Source of the DNA: Thiobacillus denitrificans
GTDB lineage: Bacteria > Pseudomonadota > Gammaproteobacteria > Burkholderiales > Thiobacillaceae
Direction: 5' to 3'
Assembly (NCBI GenBank): GCA_002343685.1
Contig: DDRS01000017.1
Span: 156,693-220,692 of the forward strand
DNA: 64,000 bases
The notes beneath the pieces are model-generated. The model did not search any database, was not told the origin of the DNA, and worked only from the letters and a program-made list of their open reading frames with translations. The position numbers and the translations under genes are program-made. Shown one piece after another: positions 42,319 through 50,124 of this stretch. Numbering within the stretch: the first letter of the stretch is position 1; the number at the start of each line of letters is the position of its first letter.

Positions 42319-42912
42319 ATGATCGGCAACCCTGCACGCTTCAATCAGACCCTGGCCCTGTTCGACATGGCCAATGCGGAAGACCCCAACCTGGACGAAG
42401 GCCAGCCCAAGGAACTACTCTACGGCCGCCGCATGTCGGAGATGATCGGTCGCTTTGCGCCGGACGCATCAGAGGCGGCGCAGCTGGCGGTACGTGCCCA
42501 GCACATCCGTCGCTGGACGGTGCCGCGCACCAGTTACCCGATGACCAAGGAAGGCTACCATGCGTGGCGCACCGGCCTCTATACCTTCCACGCCAATACT
42601 GCCGGCGACCTGATGCGCCAGGCTGGCTATGACGACGCCATGATCGAGCGCGTCAAGAAAGCAGTGAGCAAGCGCGGCATCAAGGTCAATCCGGACTCGC
42701 AACTGCTGGAGGACATCGCCAACCTCGTGTTCATCGAGCACTACATGCTGGCGTTTGCCCGGAGCAAACCCGATTACGACGAGGCGAAATGGCTGGAGAT
42801 CATCCGCCGCACCTGGGGCAAGATGTCGAAGAACGCGCAGGCCTTTGCCCTGTCCGGCAGAATCAGGCTGCCGGACCCCCTGGTGCCGCTGATCACCAAG
42901 GCGATCAGTTAG
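42319..42912 (+). CDS. DUF4202 family protein
   Basis: A 197-residue soluble protein of the DUF4202 family: FNQTLALFDMANAEDPN at the start, KELLYGRRMSEMIGRFAPDASEAAQLAVRAQHIRRWTVPR, and a downstream LEDIANLVFIEHYM. The conserved His and Asp/Glu pattern (RAQHIRRW, ED...FIEHY) looks like an HD-type metal site, but activity is not established. I use the ATG giving MIGNPARFNQ; an ATG 54 bases upstream overlaps the lipoprotein gene. The 3' end overlaps the convergent gloA gene by eight bases. Confidence 0.85.
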   Translation: MIGNPARFNQTLALFDMANAEDPNLDEGQPKELLYGRRMSEMIGRFAPDASEAAQLAVRAQHIRRWTVPRTSYPMTKEGYHAWRTGLYTFHANTAGDLMRQAGYDDAMIERVKKAVSKRGIKVNPDSQLLEDIANLVFIEHYMLAFARSKPDYDEAKWLEIIRRTWGKMSKNAQAFALSGRIRLPDPLVPLITKAIS

Positions 42913-43321
42913 CCGACGCGGGCTGCGTCCAGCCGGCGGTGCCCTTCTGGATGAACTCGATCGGGTAACCATCCGGATCCTCAATGAAGGCAATGATCGT
43001 CGCACCGTGCGACATCGGGCCGGCCGGGCGCAGCACCTTGCCGCCCTTCGCGGCGGCGGCGTCGCATGCAGCGTAGGCATCGTCGACCTCGATGGCGATG
43101 TGGCCGTAGCCGCTGCCCACCTCGTATGAGTCGACGCCCCAGTTGTAGGTCAGCTCAAGCACGGCAGACCTGTCCTCGCTATCGTAGCCGACGAAGGCCA
43201 GGGTGAACTTGCCGCCGGGATAATCCTTGCGGCGCAGCAGTTTCATGCCGAGGACGTTGGTGTAGAAATCGATCGAGCGGTCGAGATCGCCCACTCGCAA
43301 CATGGTGTGAAGGATTCGCAT
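42905..43321 (-). CDS. gloA: Lactoylglutathione lyase (glyoxalase I)
   Basis: A 138-residue glyoxalase I with all four metal ligands at the canonical positions: His5 (RILHTMLRV), Glu56 (AVLELTYN), His74 (GYGHIAIEV) and Glu122 (YPIEFIQ). It converts the hemithioacetal of methylglyoxal and glutathione to S-lactoylglutathione in the cytoplasm. The short form fits the Ni-dependent bacterial class. It is the last gene of the glyQ-glyS-gmhB-plsC-ygjP unit, 21 bases after the metallopeptidase-like gene. Confidence 0.97.
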   Translation of the reverse strand: MRILHTMLRVGDLDRSIDFYTNVLGMKLLRRKDYPGGKFTLAFVGYDSEDRSAVLELTYNWGVDSYEVGSGYGHIAIEVDDAYAACDAAAAKGGKVLRPAGPMSHGATIIAFIEDPDGYPIEFIQKGTAGWTQPASAN

Positions 43322-43342
43322 GATGGTTACACCTGGCTGGCG

Positions 43343-44113
43343 TTATACAAGAAACAGGGAGCTGCCCATTGTGCGCAACTCGGCGCGCCTTGCCAATGCA
43401 TCGGGACACAGTTCGGCAACCACCGCCCAGAAACGCGGCGAATGATCGAGATGGACGAGATGGGCCAGTTCGTGCGCGGCGACGTAGTCGATGAGTGCGA
43501 GCGGCGCCTGCACCAGCCGCCAGTTGAGGCGGATATGGCCGCGCCGGGTGCAGCTGCCCCATTGCGTCTGTGCGTCGGACAGCGCAAAACGGCTGGGCCC
43601 GCGCCCCAGCCTGCGTGCGATGCGCGCAAGCCGCCAGGCCAGCAAACGTCCGGCACGGGCAATCAACCAGTCGCGTACCAGTTCTCCGGCATCCGCATCC
43701 AGTGGCGCATAGACCCGCAGGGTGTTACCGTGCCGGCGTATCTCGGGGAATAGCGAGGACCGGACATCGAGCCTCAACCGGCGTCCCAGATAGCGCAGTT
43801 CGTTCGCAGGCGTCGACTCCGCTTGCCGAACGTGTGCATGCATGCGCGCCCAGGTCCGATGCAGCCAGTCATGCTGTTGCCGCACATAGGTCTCGATCTC
43901 GGCACGTGGGGTCCAGCTCGGGGCATGGATACGTACCTCGTGCGCGGTAACCGTCAAGCCCAGCGTGCGGCGGCGGCGCGAACGTCGCAACAGATAGGGA
44001 ACGGCGGCGTCGCCGATCTGCAGGACGCCGCTATTGGCGTGTGGCAGCAGGGGGCAACCTCGCCATTTCGGTTTCGATCCATGCTTCGACCATGCGCGTG
44101 AGTTCGGCGGCAC
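43343..44113 (-). CDS. YgjP-like (DUF45/WrbP) zinc metallopeptidase-fold protein
   Basis: Up to 256 residues, with the M48-like zinc motif HELAHLVHLDHSPRFW near the C-terminus and the family segment QTQWGSCTRRGHIRLNWRLVQAP before it. It is related to YgjP and SprT-like proteins; a proteolytic or rRNA/DNA-associated role is not established. The start is unclear. The conserved part begins near VLQIGDAAVPYLLRRSRRRR, but the only standard start codon upstream is a GTG that overlaps plsC by 83 bases. A CTG start at about 44046 is an alternative. Confidence 0.83.
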   Translation of the reverse strand: MPPNSRAWSKHGSKPKWRGCPLLPHANSGVLQIGDAAVPYLLRRSRRRRTLGLTVTAHEVRIHAPSWTPRAEIETYVRQQHDWLHRTWARMHAHVRQAESTPANELRYLGRRLRLDVRSSLFPEIRRHGNTLRVYAPLDADAGELVRDWLIARAGRLLAWRLARIARRLGRGPSRFALSDAQTQWGSCTRRGHIRLNWRLVQAPLALIDYVAAHELAHLVHLDHSPRFWAVVAELCPDALARRAELRTMGSSLFLV

Positions 44114-44753
44114 TCTTGCCCTCGGTAGGAATCGCCGGGCCGATACGAACGGTCACCGTGCCGGGATGCTTGATGAAGGCATTCTTCGGCCACACTTCGC
44201 CGGCATTGTGCGCCACTGGCACGATGGGTGCCCCGGTTTCCGCCGCCAGCCAGCTGCCGCCGATGCCGTACTTGCCCTTTTCGCCAGGCGCGACGCGCGT
44301 GCCTTCGGGGAACACCAACACCCAGAACCCCTGTGCCAGCTTCTCCCTGCCCTGGCTGACGATCTGTTTCAGCGCCTCGCGCCCGGCGCTGCGGTCGATG
44401 GCGATGGGCGAGAGCATGCGGAATGCCCAGCCGAAGAACGGCAGCTTGAGCAGTTCCTGCTTGATCACCGGCGAGACCGGCGGAAACAGACACAGGAAGG
44501 CCACGGTCTCCCAGGCCGACTGATGTTTGGCGAGGATGACGGCAGGTTGCGCGGGCAGGTTCTCACGCCCCTCCACCACATAGCGGATCCCCACGACCCA
44601 GCTTGCCAGCCAGATCACGGTATGGTTGTAGCCGGTAATCAAGCGGTAGCGCGTGTGCGCCGAAAAAGGGAAGCTGAAGAACGCCACCATACTGAAGAAA
44701 ATCGTCAGCGCAGTCTGCAGGACCGCGAAAATCACCGACCGGATCAGGCTCAT
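44031..44753 (-). CDS. plsC: 1-acyl-sn-glycerol-3-phosphate acyltransferase
   Basis: A 240-residue membrane-bound acyltransferase that makes phosphatidic acid. An N-terminal hydrophobic segment (FAVLQTALTIFFSMVAFFSF) anchors it. The catalytic box is KHQSAWE (His77), an HX4E variant of the usual HX4D. The substrate box is LVFPEGTRVAPGEKGKY, with IVPVAHNAGEVW after it. It overlaps gmhB by four bases (ATGA). The acid change is conservative and is known among beta- and gammaproteobacterial relatives as far as I recall. Confidence 0.93.
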   Translation of the reverse strand: MSLIRSVIFAVLQTALTIFFSMVAFFSFPFSAHTRYRLITGYNHTVIWLASWVVGIRYVVEGRENLPAQPAVILAKHQSAWETVAFLCLFPPVSPVIKQELLKLPFFGWAFRMLSPIAIDRSAGREALKQIVSQGREKLAQGFWVLVFPEGTRVAPGEKGKYGIGGSWLAAETGAPIVPVAHNAGEVWPKNAFIKHPGTVTVRIGPAIPTEGKSAAELTRMVEAWIETEMARLPPAATRQ

Positions 44754-45292
44754 GCCGCAGTCTTGAGCAGGTGATCGACTGCCTCGCCCAGGTCGGCGTA
44801 GACCGGCGTATTCTCGGGCAGCCCGCCGGCCGCCAGGGTCCGCTCGCCTTTCCCGGTACGCACCAGCAACGGGCTTGCCCCCACGCTGGCGGCCGCCAGC
44901 AGGTCACGCAACGAATCGCCTATCGCCGGAACGTCCCGCAAGTCACGCCCGTAACGTGCCGCGATCTCGTCGAACAACCCTGGCTTGGGCTTGCGGCAGC
45001 CGCAGTTCATATCGGCCGCATGCGGGCAGTAGAACACCGCCTCGATACGCCCGCCCGCCTGCGACACCGCCTTGTGCATCTTGGCGTGGATGGCGTTCAG
45101 CGTCGCCATCTCGAACAGCCCGCGCGCCAGCCCGGACTGATTGGTCGCCACCACCACGCGCCAACCCTCGCGTGTCAACCGCGCGATCGCCTCCAGACTG
45201 CCGGGAATGGGTTTCCATTCGTCCGGAGACTTGATGAACTGATCGGAGTCGAAGTTGATGACGCCGTCGCGGTCGAGAATGATGAGCTTCAT
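44750..45292 (-). CDS. gmhB: D,D-heptose 1,7-bisphosphate phosphatase
   Basis: A 180-residue HAD-superfamily phosphatase. The nucleophile and acid/base are in ILDRDGVIN (Asp7, Asp9). VVVATNQSGLARG is HAD motif II, and the GmhB zinc loop CPHAADMNCGCRKPKPG has three Cys and one His. It removes the C7 phosphate of heptose bisphosphate in ADP-heptose synthesis for LPS core. The start is the ATG giving MKLIILDRDG, ten bases after glyS. Confidence 0.95.
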   Translation of the reverse strand: MKLIILDRDGVINFDSDQFIKSPDEWKPIPGSLEAIARLTREGWRVVVATNQSGLARGLFEMATLNAIHAKMHKAVSQAGGRIEAVFYCPHAADMNCGCRKPKPGLFDEIAARYGRDLRDVPAIGDSLRDLLAAASVGASPLLVRTGKGERTLAAGGLPENTPVYADLGEAVDHLLKTAA

Positions 45293-45302
45293 GAACGAAA
45301 TA

Positions 45303-47408
45303 TTACGCCGCCAGACGCGACAAGTCCGCAACCCGGTTCATCGTCCGGTGCAGCTGGTTCAGCAGGGCCAGGCGGTTGGCTTTGAGAGCGGGATCGTCGG
45401 TGTTGACCATCACATTGTCGAAGAAGGCGTCGACCGGAGATTTGAGCGCGGCGAGTGCCTGTAACGACATAGTGTAATCACCGGCCTCGAAGGCGGCGTC
45501 AGCGGCAGGTGCGATTTCGGCGAGCGCGCTGAACAGAGCTTTTTCCGCGTCCTCGACGAAGCGTGCCGGGTCGGCCTGTTCTCCGATGTTTCCCTCGGCT
45601 TTTTTCAGGATGTTGCCGACGCGCTTGTTGGCGGCGGCAAGCGCAGGCGCCTCAGGCAAGTGAGCGAATTCGCGCACTGCGATCATGCGTCTTCCGACTT
45701 GATGAAAACGATCTGGACGCAACGCCAGTACAGCATCGATGGTTTGAGCCGACGACCCTTCTTCGCGTAGGAAGTTGGCGAAGCGGTCGTAGATAAAGTC
45801 CGTAACTTCAGACACTGCCTCTGGGCGAAGCGGCACGTTAAAGGCCGCTGATGCCTCTCGAACTGAGGAAGACAAGGGCAAGTGGTGTTCGGCGAGTAGG
45901 CGAATAACTCCGATCGCGTGACGACGCAGCGCAAATGGGTCCTTGTCGCCCGTCGGTTTTTCGCCAATGCCGAACAATCCAATCAGGGTTTCCAGCTTGT
46001 CGGCCAGCGCCACACACACACCCACGTCGTTGCGCGGTAGCTCATCACCAGCAAAGCGCGGCTTGTAGTGATCCTCGATGGCGAAGGCGATGTCGTCGGT
46101 CAGTCCGTCGTGCTGCGCATAGTAGCGCCCCATGGTGCCCTGCAGCTCAGGAAACTCGCCGACCATATCGGTCAGCAAATCGGCCTTCGCTAGGAGCGCG
46201 GCCTGGTCGGCCTTGAGTGCAAGCGCTTCGCCGCCGATCTGCTGGCCAATAGCACGCGCGATCGCTTGTACACGCGTCACACGCTCGCCCTGGGTGCCGA
46301 GCTTGTTGTGGTACACCACCTTGGCCAGCCCCAATACGCGCGAATCGAGCGCTTTCTTGCGATCCAGGTCGAAGAAGAACTTGGCATCGGCCAGACGCGG
46401 CCGCACCACGCGTTCGTTGCCGCCAATCACCGCAGACGCATCGTCGGGCGAAATATTCGAGACGATGAGGAACTGGTTGGTCAGCTTGCCCGCCGCGTCC
46501 AGCAGCGGGAAATATTTCTGATTCGCCTTCATGGTCAGGATCAGGCATTCCTGCGGCACTTCGAGAAAAGCTTCCTCGAACTGGCCGACCAGCACGTTGG
46601 GACGTTCGACCAGCGCGGTGACCTCGTCCAGCAGCGCATCGTCCTCAACCGGCTTCAGGCCCAGCGGCGCGGCAGCGGCCTGCAACTGGCGGACGATCTC
46701 GGCGCGGCGCTCGGCAAAGCTCGCGATCACCGCGCCCTCATCCGTCATTTGCAGGGCATAGCAGTCGGCATGGGTGATCGCCACCGGATCCACGCGCGCT
46801 TCGAAACGGTGTCCCTGCGTCATGCGGCCTGCCTCCAGGCCGAGCACCGAGATGGGGACGACCTCCGCGCCATGCAGCGCAATCAAGCCATGTGCCGGGC
46901 GCACGAAATGGACGGTTTCCCAGCCCTCGCCCGATGGGTCGGGATAGGTCATCACCTTGGGGATGGGCAATTTTTCCAGCGCCACGTCGAGCGCACGTTG
47001 CAAACCCTCCCTCAATGTGGTGCCGGGCGCGATACTGTCGTGGAAGAGTGCTTCGTTCTTGCCATCCGGCGCGCGGCGCAACTGGCCGACCGCGGATGCG
47101 TCCGCACCCAGCGCAGCCAGACGCTTCAATAGCGCAGGGGTGGCGTTGCCGCCGGCATCCAGCCCTACACTGACAGGCATCAGCTTGGTCGATACCGGCT
47201 TGTCGGCTGCGCACGCCAGTACGCCTGCAACATGTACGCCGAGTCGACGCGGCGAGGCAAAGCTGGTGACCGCAACACCCGGTTCAGCCAATCCCTGCGC
47301 GACCAGGCTTTCCGCCAGCGCAGCAGCGAAACTCTCACCCAACTTTTTCAGTGCCTTGGGCGGCAGTTCCTCGACAAACAGTTCAACCAGCAGGTTCTGC
47401 GCGCTCAT
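45303..47408 (-). CDS. glyS: Glycyl-tRNA synthetase beta subunit
   Basis: A 701-residue GlyS: NLLVELFVEELPPKALKKLGESFA at the N-terminus, DPSGEGWETVHFVRPAHGLIALHG, and the C-terminal DALR/anticodon region. It forms an alpha2-beta2 enzyme with GlyQ, encoded upstream with an ATGA overlap. One anomaly: the stretch at about 45690-45970 has lower GC (about 57% over 45721-45960, by hand count, against about 68% in a flanking row) and different codon choice. This could mark a recombined patch, but the frame is intact. Confidence 0.97.
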   Translation of the reverse strand: MSAQNLLVELFVEELPPKALKKLGESFAAALAESLVAQGLAEPGVAVTSFASPRRLGVHVAGVLACAADKPVSTKLMPVSVGLDAGGNATPALLKRLAALGADASAVGQLRRAPDGKNEALFHDSIAPGTTLREGLQRALDVALEKLPIPKVMTYPDPSGEGWETVHFVRPAHGLIALHGAEVVPISVLGLEAGRMTQGHRFEARVDPVAITHADCYALQMTDEGAVIASFAERRAEIVRQLQAAAAPLGLKPVEDDALLDEVTALVERPNVLVGQFEEAFLEVPQECLILTMKANQKYFPLLDAAGKLTNQFLIVSNISPDDASAVIGGNERVVRPRLADAKFFFDLDRKKALDSRVLGLAKVVYHNKLGTQGERVTRVQAIARAIGQQIGGEALALKADQAALLAKADLLTDMVGEFPELQGTMGRYYAQHDGLTDDIAFAIEDHYKPRFAGDELPRNDVGVCVALADKLETLIGLFGIGEKPTGDKDPFALRRHAIGVIRLLAEHHLPLSSSVREASAAFNVPLRPEAVSEVTDFIYDRFANFLREEGSSAQTIDAVLALRPDRFHQVGRRMIAVREFAHLPEAPALAAANKRVGNILKKAEGNIGEQADPARFVEDAEKALFSALAEIAPAADAAFEAGDYTMSLQALAALKSPVDAFFDNVMVNTDDPALKANRLALLNQLHRTMNRVADLSRLAA

Positions 47409-48328
47409 GCTGCCGCCTTCTTTTCAATCTGCGCCAGCACGTCGTCCGCCCAGGCTTTGGGCGCCATCGGGAAGCCCAGCCGCGCGCGGCTGTCGAGATA
47501 GCTCTTCGCCACGCTGCGCGCGAGGTTGCGAATGCGGCCGATGTAGGCGGCGCGTTCGGTCACCGAGATCGCCCCGCGCGCATCGAGCAGGTTAAAGGTG
47601 TGTGCGGCCTTCAATACCTGCTCGTAGGCCGGCAGCGCAAGCTGCGCCGCCATCAGTTCCTGTGCCGTCTTCTCGTGTGCACCGAAGGCGGTGAGCAGGA
47701 AGTCGACGTCACTGTGCTCGAAGTTGTAGGTCGATTGCTCGACCTCGTTCTGGTGATAGACGTCGCGGTAGGTCAGGCCCTCGGTCCAGACGAGGTCGTA
47801 GACGCTCTCGACACCCTGCAGATACATGGCGAGGCGTTCCAGGCCGTAGGTGATCTCGCCGGTGATCGGCTTGCAGTCGATGCCGCCGACCTGCTGGAAA
47901 TAGGTGAACTGAGTCACTTCCATGCCGTTCAGCCACACTTCCCACCCCAGGCCCCAGGCGCCGAGCGTGGGGTTCTCCCAGTCGTCCTCGACGAAGCGCA
48001 CGTCGTTCTTCTTCAGGTCAAAACCCAACGCTTCCAGCGAGCCGAGATAGAGCTCCAGGATATCGGCCGGCGCCGGCTTCAACACCACCTGGAACTGGTA
48101 GTAATGTTGCAACCGGTTGGGATTGTCGCCATAGCGGCCGTCCTTGGGACGGCGGCTGGGCTGCACGTAGGCCGCCTTCCACGGCTCGGGGCCGAGCGCG
48201 CGCAGGAAGGTCGCGGTGTGGGAGGTGCCGGCGCCGACTTCCATGTCGTAGGGCTGCAGCAACGCGCAGCCGCGCTCGCCCCAGTAGCGTTGCAGGGTGA
48301 GGATAATGTCCTGAAAGGTGGGTTTCAC
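47405..48328 (-). CDS. glyQ: Glycyl-tRNA synthetase alpha subunit
   Basis: A 307-residue GlyQ carrying the catalytic core: FQDIILTLQRYWGERGCALLQPYDMEVGAGTSH, PWKAAYVQPSRRPKDGRYG (class II motif), FEHSDVDFLL and RAAYIGRIRNLAR. The start is GTG (GTGAAACCC), giving MKPTFQDI as in other proteobacteria. It heads the glyQ-glyS-gmhB-plsC-ygjP-gloA run. It charges tRNA-Gly together with GlyS in the cytoplasm. Confidence 0.97.
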   Translation of the reverse strand: MKPTFQDIILTLQRYWGERGCALLQPYDMEVGAGTSHTATFLRALGPEPWKAAYVQPSRRPKDGRYGDNPNRLQHYYQFQVVLKPAPADILELYLGSLEALGFDLKKNDVRFVEDDWENPTLGAWGLGWEVWLNGMEVTQFTYFQQVGGIDCKPITGEITYGLERLAMYLQGVESVYDLVWTEGLTYRDVYHQNEVEQSTYNFEHSDVDFLLTAFGAHEKTAQELMAAQLALPAYEQVLKAAHTFNLLDARGAISVTERAAYIGRIRNLARSVAKSYLDSRARLGFPMAPKAWADDVLAQIEKKAAA

Positions 48329-48428
48329 GGCGAATAAACGGCTTTTCGGGAAAGCGGCATTTTACCGTGCTTGGCTGACGTTTCCAGGCGAAACGCTGAA
48401 AATTGGAGCTTATTGCATGCCAGGCGGA

Positions 48429-49199
48429 TCAGATGCCGGCATACCATTCGTAGCCTTGATCCTCCCAGTAGCCGCCCTTGCCGCCTGCGATGGTGTCCAG
48501 ACGGTCGACCAAGGCTATCTGCATGACGTATTTGGCCATTTTGTAGCCCAGCTGGCGCTCGACGCGCACCCGGATCGGCGCACCGTTCTTGATGGGCAAC
48601 GGTACATCGTTCAGTTCATAGGCAAGCAGGGTCTGGGCGTGCCAGGCGTCTTCCATGTCGATGCTCTCGTAATAGCGCGTTCCCATGTCGTCCATCGGGT
48701 CCGCACAATAGAACACCACGTAGCGTGCCGAGGGATGCGGTTTGACCTGTTCCAGCACCCGGCTCAGCTGCACGCCCTTCCATTTTCCGATCGCGCTCCA
48801 GCCTTCCACGCAATCATGGCGGGTGATCTGGGTCCGGCTGGGCAAGGCTTTCAAATCGTCGAGCGAATAGGCGCGCGGTTGCGCCACCAGGCCGCCGACC
48901 TGCAGCCGGTAATCGGCAAACTGATTGGCCACGAGCGCCTGATAAATCGGGTTGGCCGGGTTGTCAGTGCCATTGCTGCGGAAATCCGGAGACAGGTCGG
49001 CCTCGGTGAACTCCTGCGCCATGGCCTTGCGCGGCAGCAACAGGCGTTGTGCGCCAAACGTCAGTTTCTCCGCGCTGTCCAGCATCCGTGTGAACCACGC
49101 GCTATGCGACAGCCGATCGCACCCTGACAGCAGCAGCGTACCGCCGGCGGCCAGCGCGCGCAGCAAGAACCGCCGGCGGCCGTTCCCCTGACTAGGCAT
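48429..49199 (-). CDS. Molybdopterin-dependent (sulfite-oxidase-fold) oxidoreductase
   Basis: A 256-residue protein of the sulfite oxidase/YedY superfamily. The Mo-coordinating Cys is Cys130 in TRHDCVEGWSAIGKWKG, with YVVFYCADPMD and NGAPIRVRVERQLGYKMAKYV after it. The N-terminus has GRRRFLLRALAAGGTLLLSGC. The RRRF segment is Tat-like, and LLSGC is also a lipobox (Cys27), so it may be a Tat-exported lipoprotein. It overlaps the cytochrome b gene by eight bases, and the two probably form a membrane electron-transfer enzyme. The substrate is unknown. Confidence 0.88.
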   Translation of the reverse strand: MPSQGNGRRRFLLRALAAGGTLLLSGCDRLSHSAWFTRMLDSAEKLTFGAQRLLLPRKAMAQEFTEADLSPDFRSNGTDNPANPIYQALVANQFADYRLQVGGLVAQPRAYSLDDLKALPSRTQITRHDCVEGWSAIGKWKGVQLSRVLEQVKPHPSARYVVFYCADPMDDMGTRYYESIDMEDAWHAQTLLAYELNDVPLPIKNGAPIRVRVERQLGYKMAKYVMQIALVDRLDTIAGGKGGYWEDQGYEWYAGI

Positions 49200-50040
49200 G
49201 CTTGTCCTCGTCGGCTGCAATCCGGTAACGGCCGGTCAGCATCGAGCGCAGGTTGTTCCAGAAACCGCTGACGATCACCTCGAACACATGGATGAACACG
49301 AATGCCACCAGTGCCCAAGCCACCAGGAAATGGAGCGTGCGTGCCGACTGGCGACCGCCGAATACGTCGATCCAGCCCGGAACCAGCGAATCCAAGCCCG
49401 GCGACATGGCCCATCCCATCAGGATCAACAGGGGAAACAGCACGAATACCACGACGAGGTACGCGAGTTTTTGCAGGATGTTGTAGCGTCGGGCGGCCTC
49501 GCCTCGCGCATGCCGCAGCAACAGGTGATCCTTGATGGACCGCCCGATCGAACGCCAGTCGGTTCGGGTTGGCGTGAGGTCGCGCACCAGGTGGCGGCTG
49601 GCCAGCGTGTAGGCCAGGTAGGCCAGGCCATTGATAACCAGCACCCAGGCAAAAAAGAAGTGCCAGCGCCGCGCCATTGCCAGCCATTGCCCGCCCGGAA
49701 GCGTGATCCACGCGGGAAAACCGCGCTGGACCGGCAGGCCGCCCATCTCGGCCGACAAGCCCAACACGCCGGTCGTGTCGTACTCATGGCCCAGAATGCG
49801 CGTGACGCCTTTCGGATTGCCCTGCGCATCCATACGTGCAACCATTTGCAGGACAGGCGGACGTCCCGTATAGGACGATTTCCCCCAGTTCAGCGCCGGG
49901 TGCGCGTTGAATATCTGGAGCCCGCTCATCAGCAGCACGACAAAGGCAAGCACGTTGACCCAGTGCATGAGGCGAACCGGCCAGGCGTGTCGCCGGTACC
50001 AGACGGTCTGAACCCCTGCAGCGGTATCGTGTGGCGGCAT
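49192..50040 (-). CDS. Cytochrome b561-type membrane subunit
   Basis: A 282-residue dihaem cytochrome b of the b561/Ni-Fe-hydrogenase family. Four membrane helices carry the likely haem histidines: RLMHWVNVLAFVVLLMSGL, RRWHFFFAWVLVINGLAYLAY, a YLVVVFVLFPLLILMGW helix, and RTLHFLVAWALVAFVFIHVFEVI. It is encoded directly before the molybdopterin oxidoreductase and should pass electrons between the quinone pool and that enzyme. Such pairs are common in Proteobacteria, but the physiological substrate of this one is not evident. Confidence 0.9.
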   Translation of the reverse strand: MPPHDTAAGVQTVWYRRHAWPVRLMHWVNVLAFVVLLMSGLQIFNAHPALNWGKSSYTGRPPVLQMVARMDAQGNPKGVTRILGHEYDTTGVLGLSAEMGGLPVQRGFPAWITLPGGQWLAMARRWHFFFAWVLVINGLAYLAYTLASRHLVRDLTPTRTDWRSIGRSIKDHLLLRHARGEAARRYNILQKLAYLVVVFVLFPLLILMGWAMSPGLDSLVPGWIDVFGGRQSARTLHFLVAWALVAFVFIHVFEVIVSGFWNNLRSMLTGRYRIAADEDKHA

Positions 50041-50124
50041 GGAGCCCTCAGCCTGGTACGCGGGAACAATTCAACATAGGCGAGAAGCGCATAAAACCCA
50101 AGCCCGGGCCAAAAGGCGTCCCAG

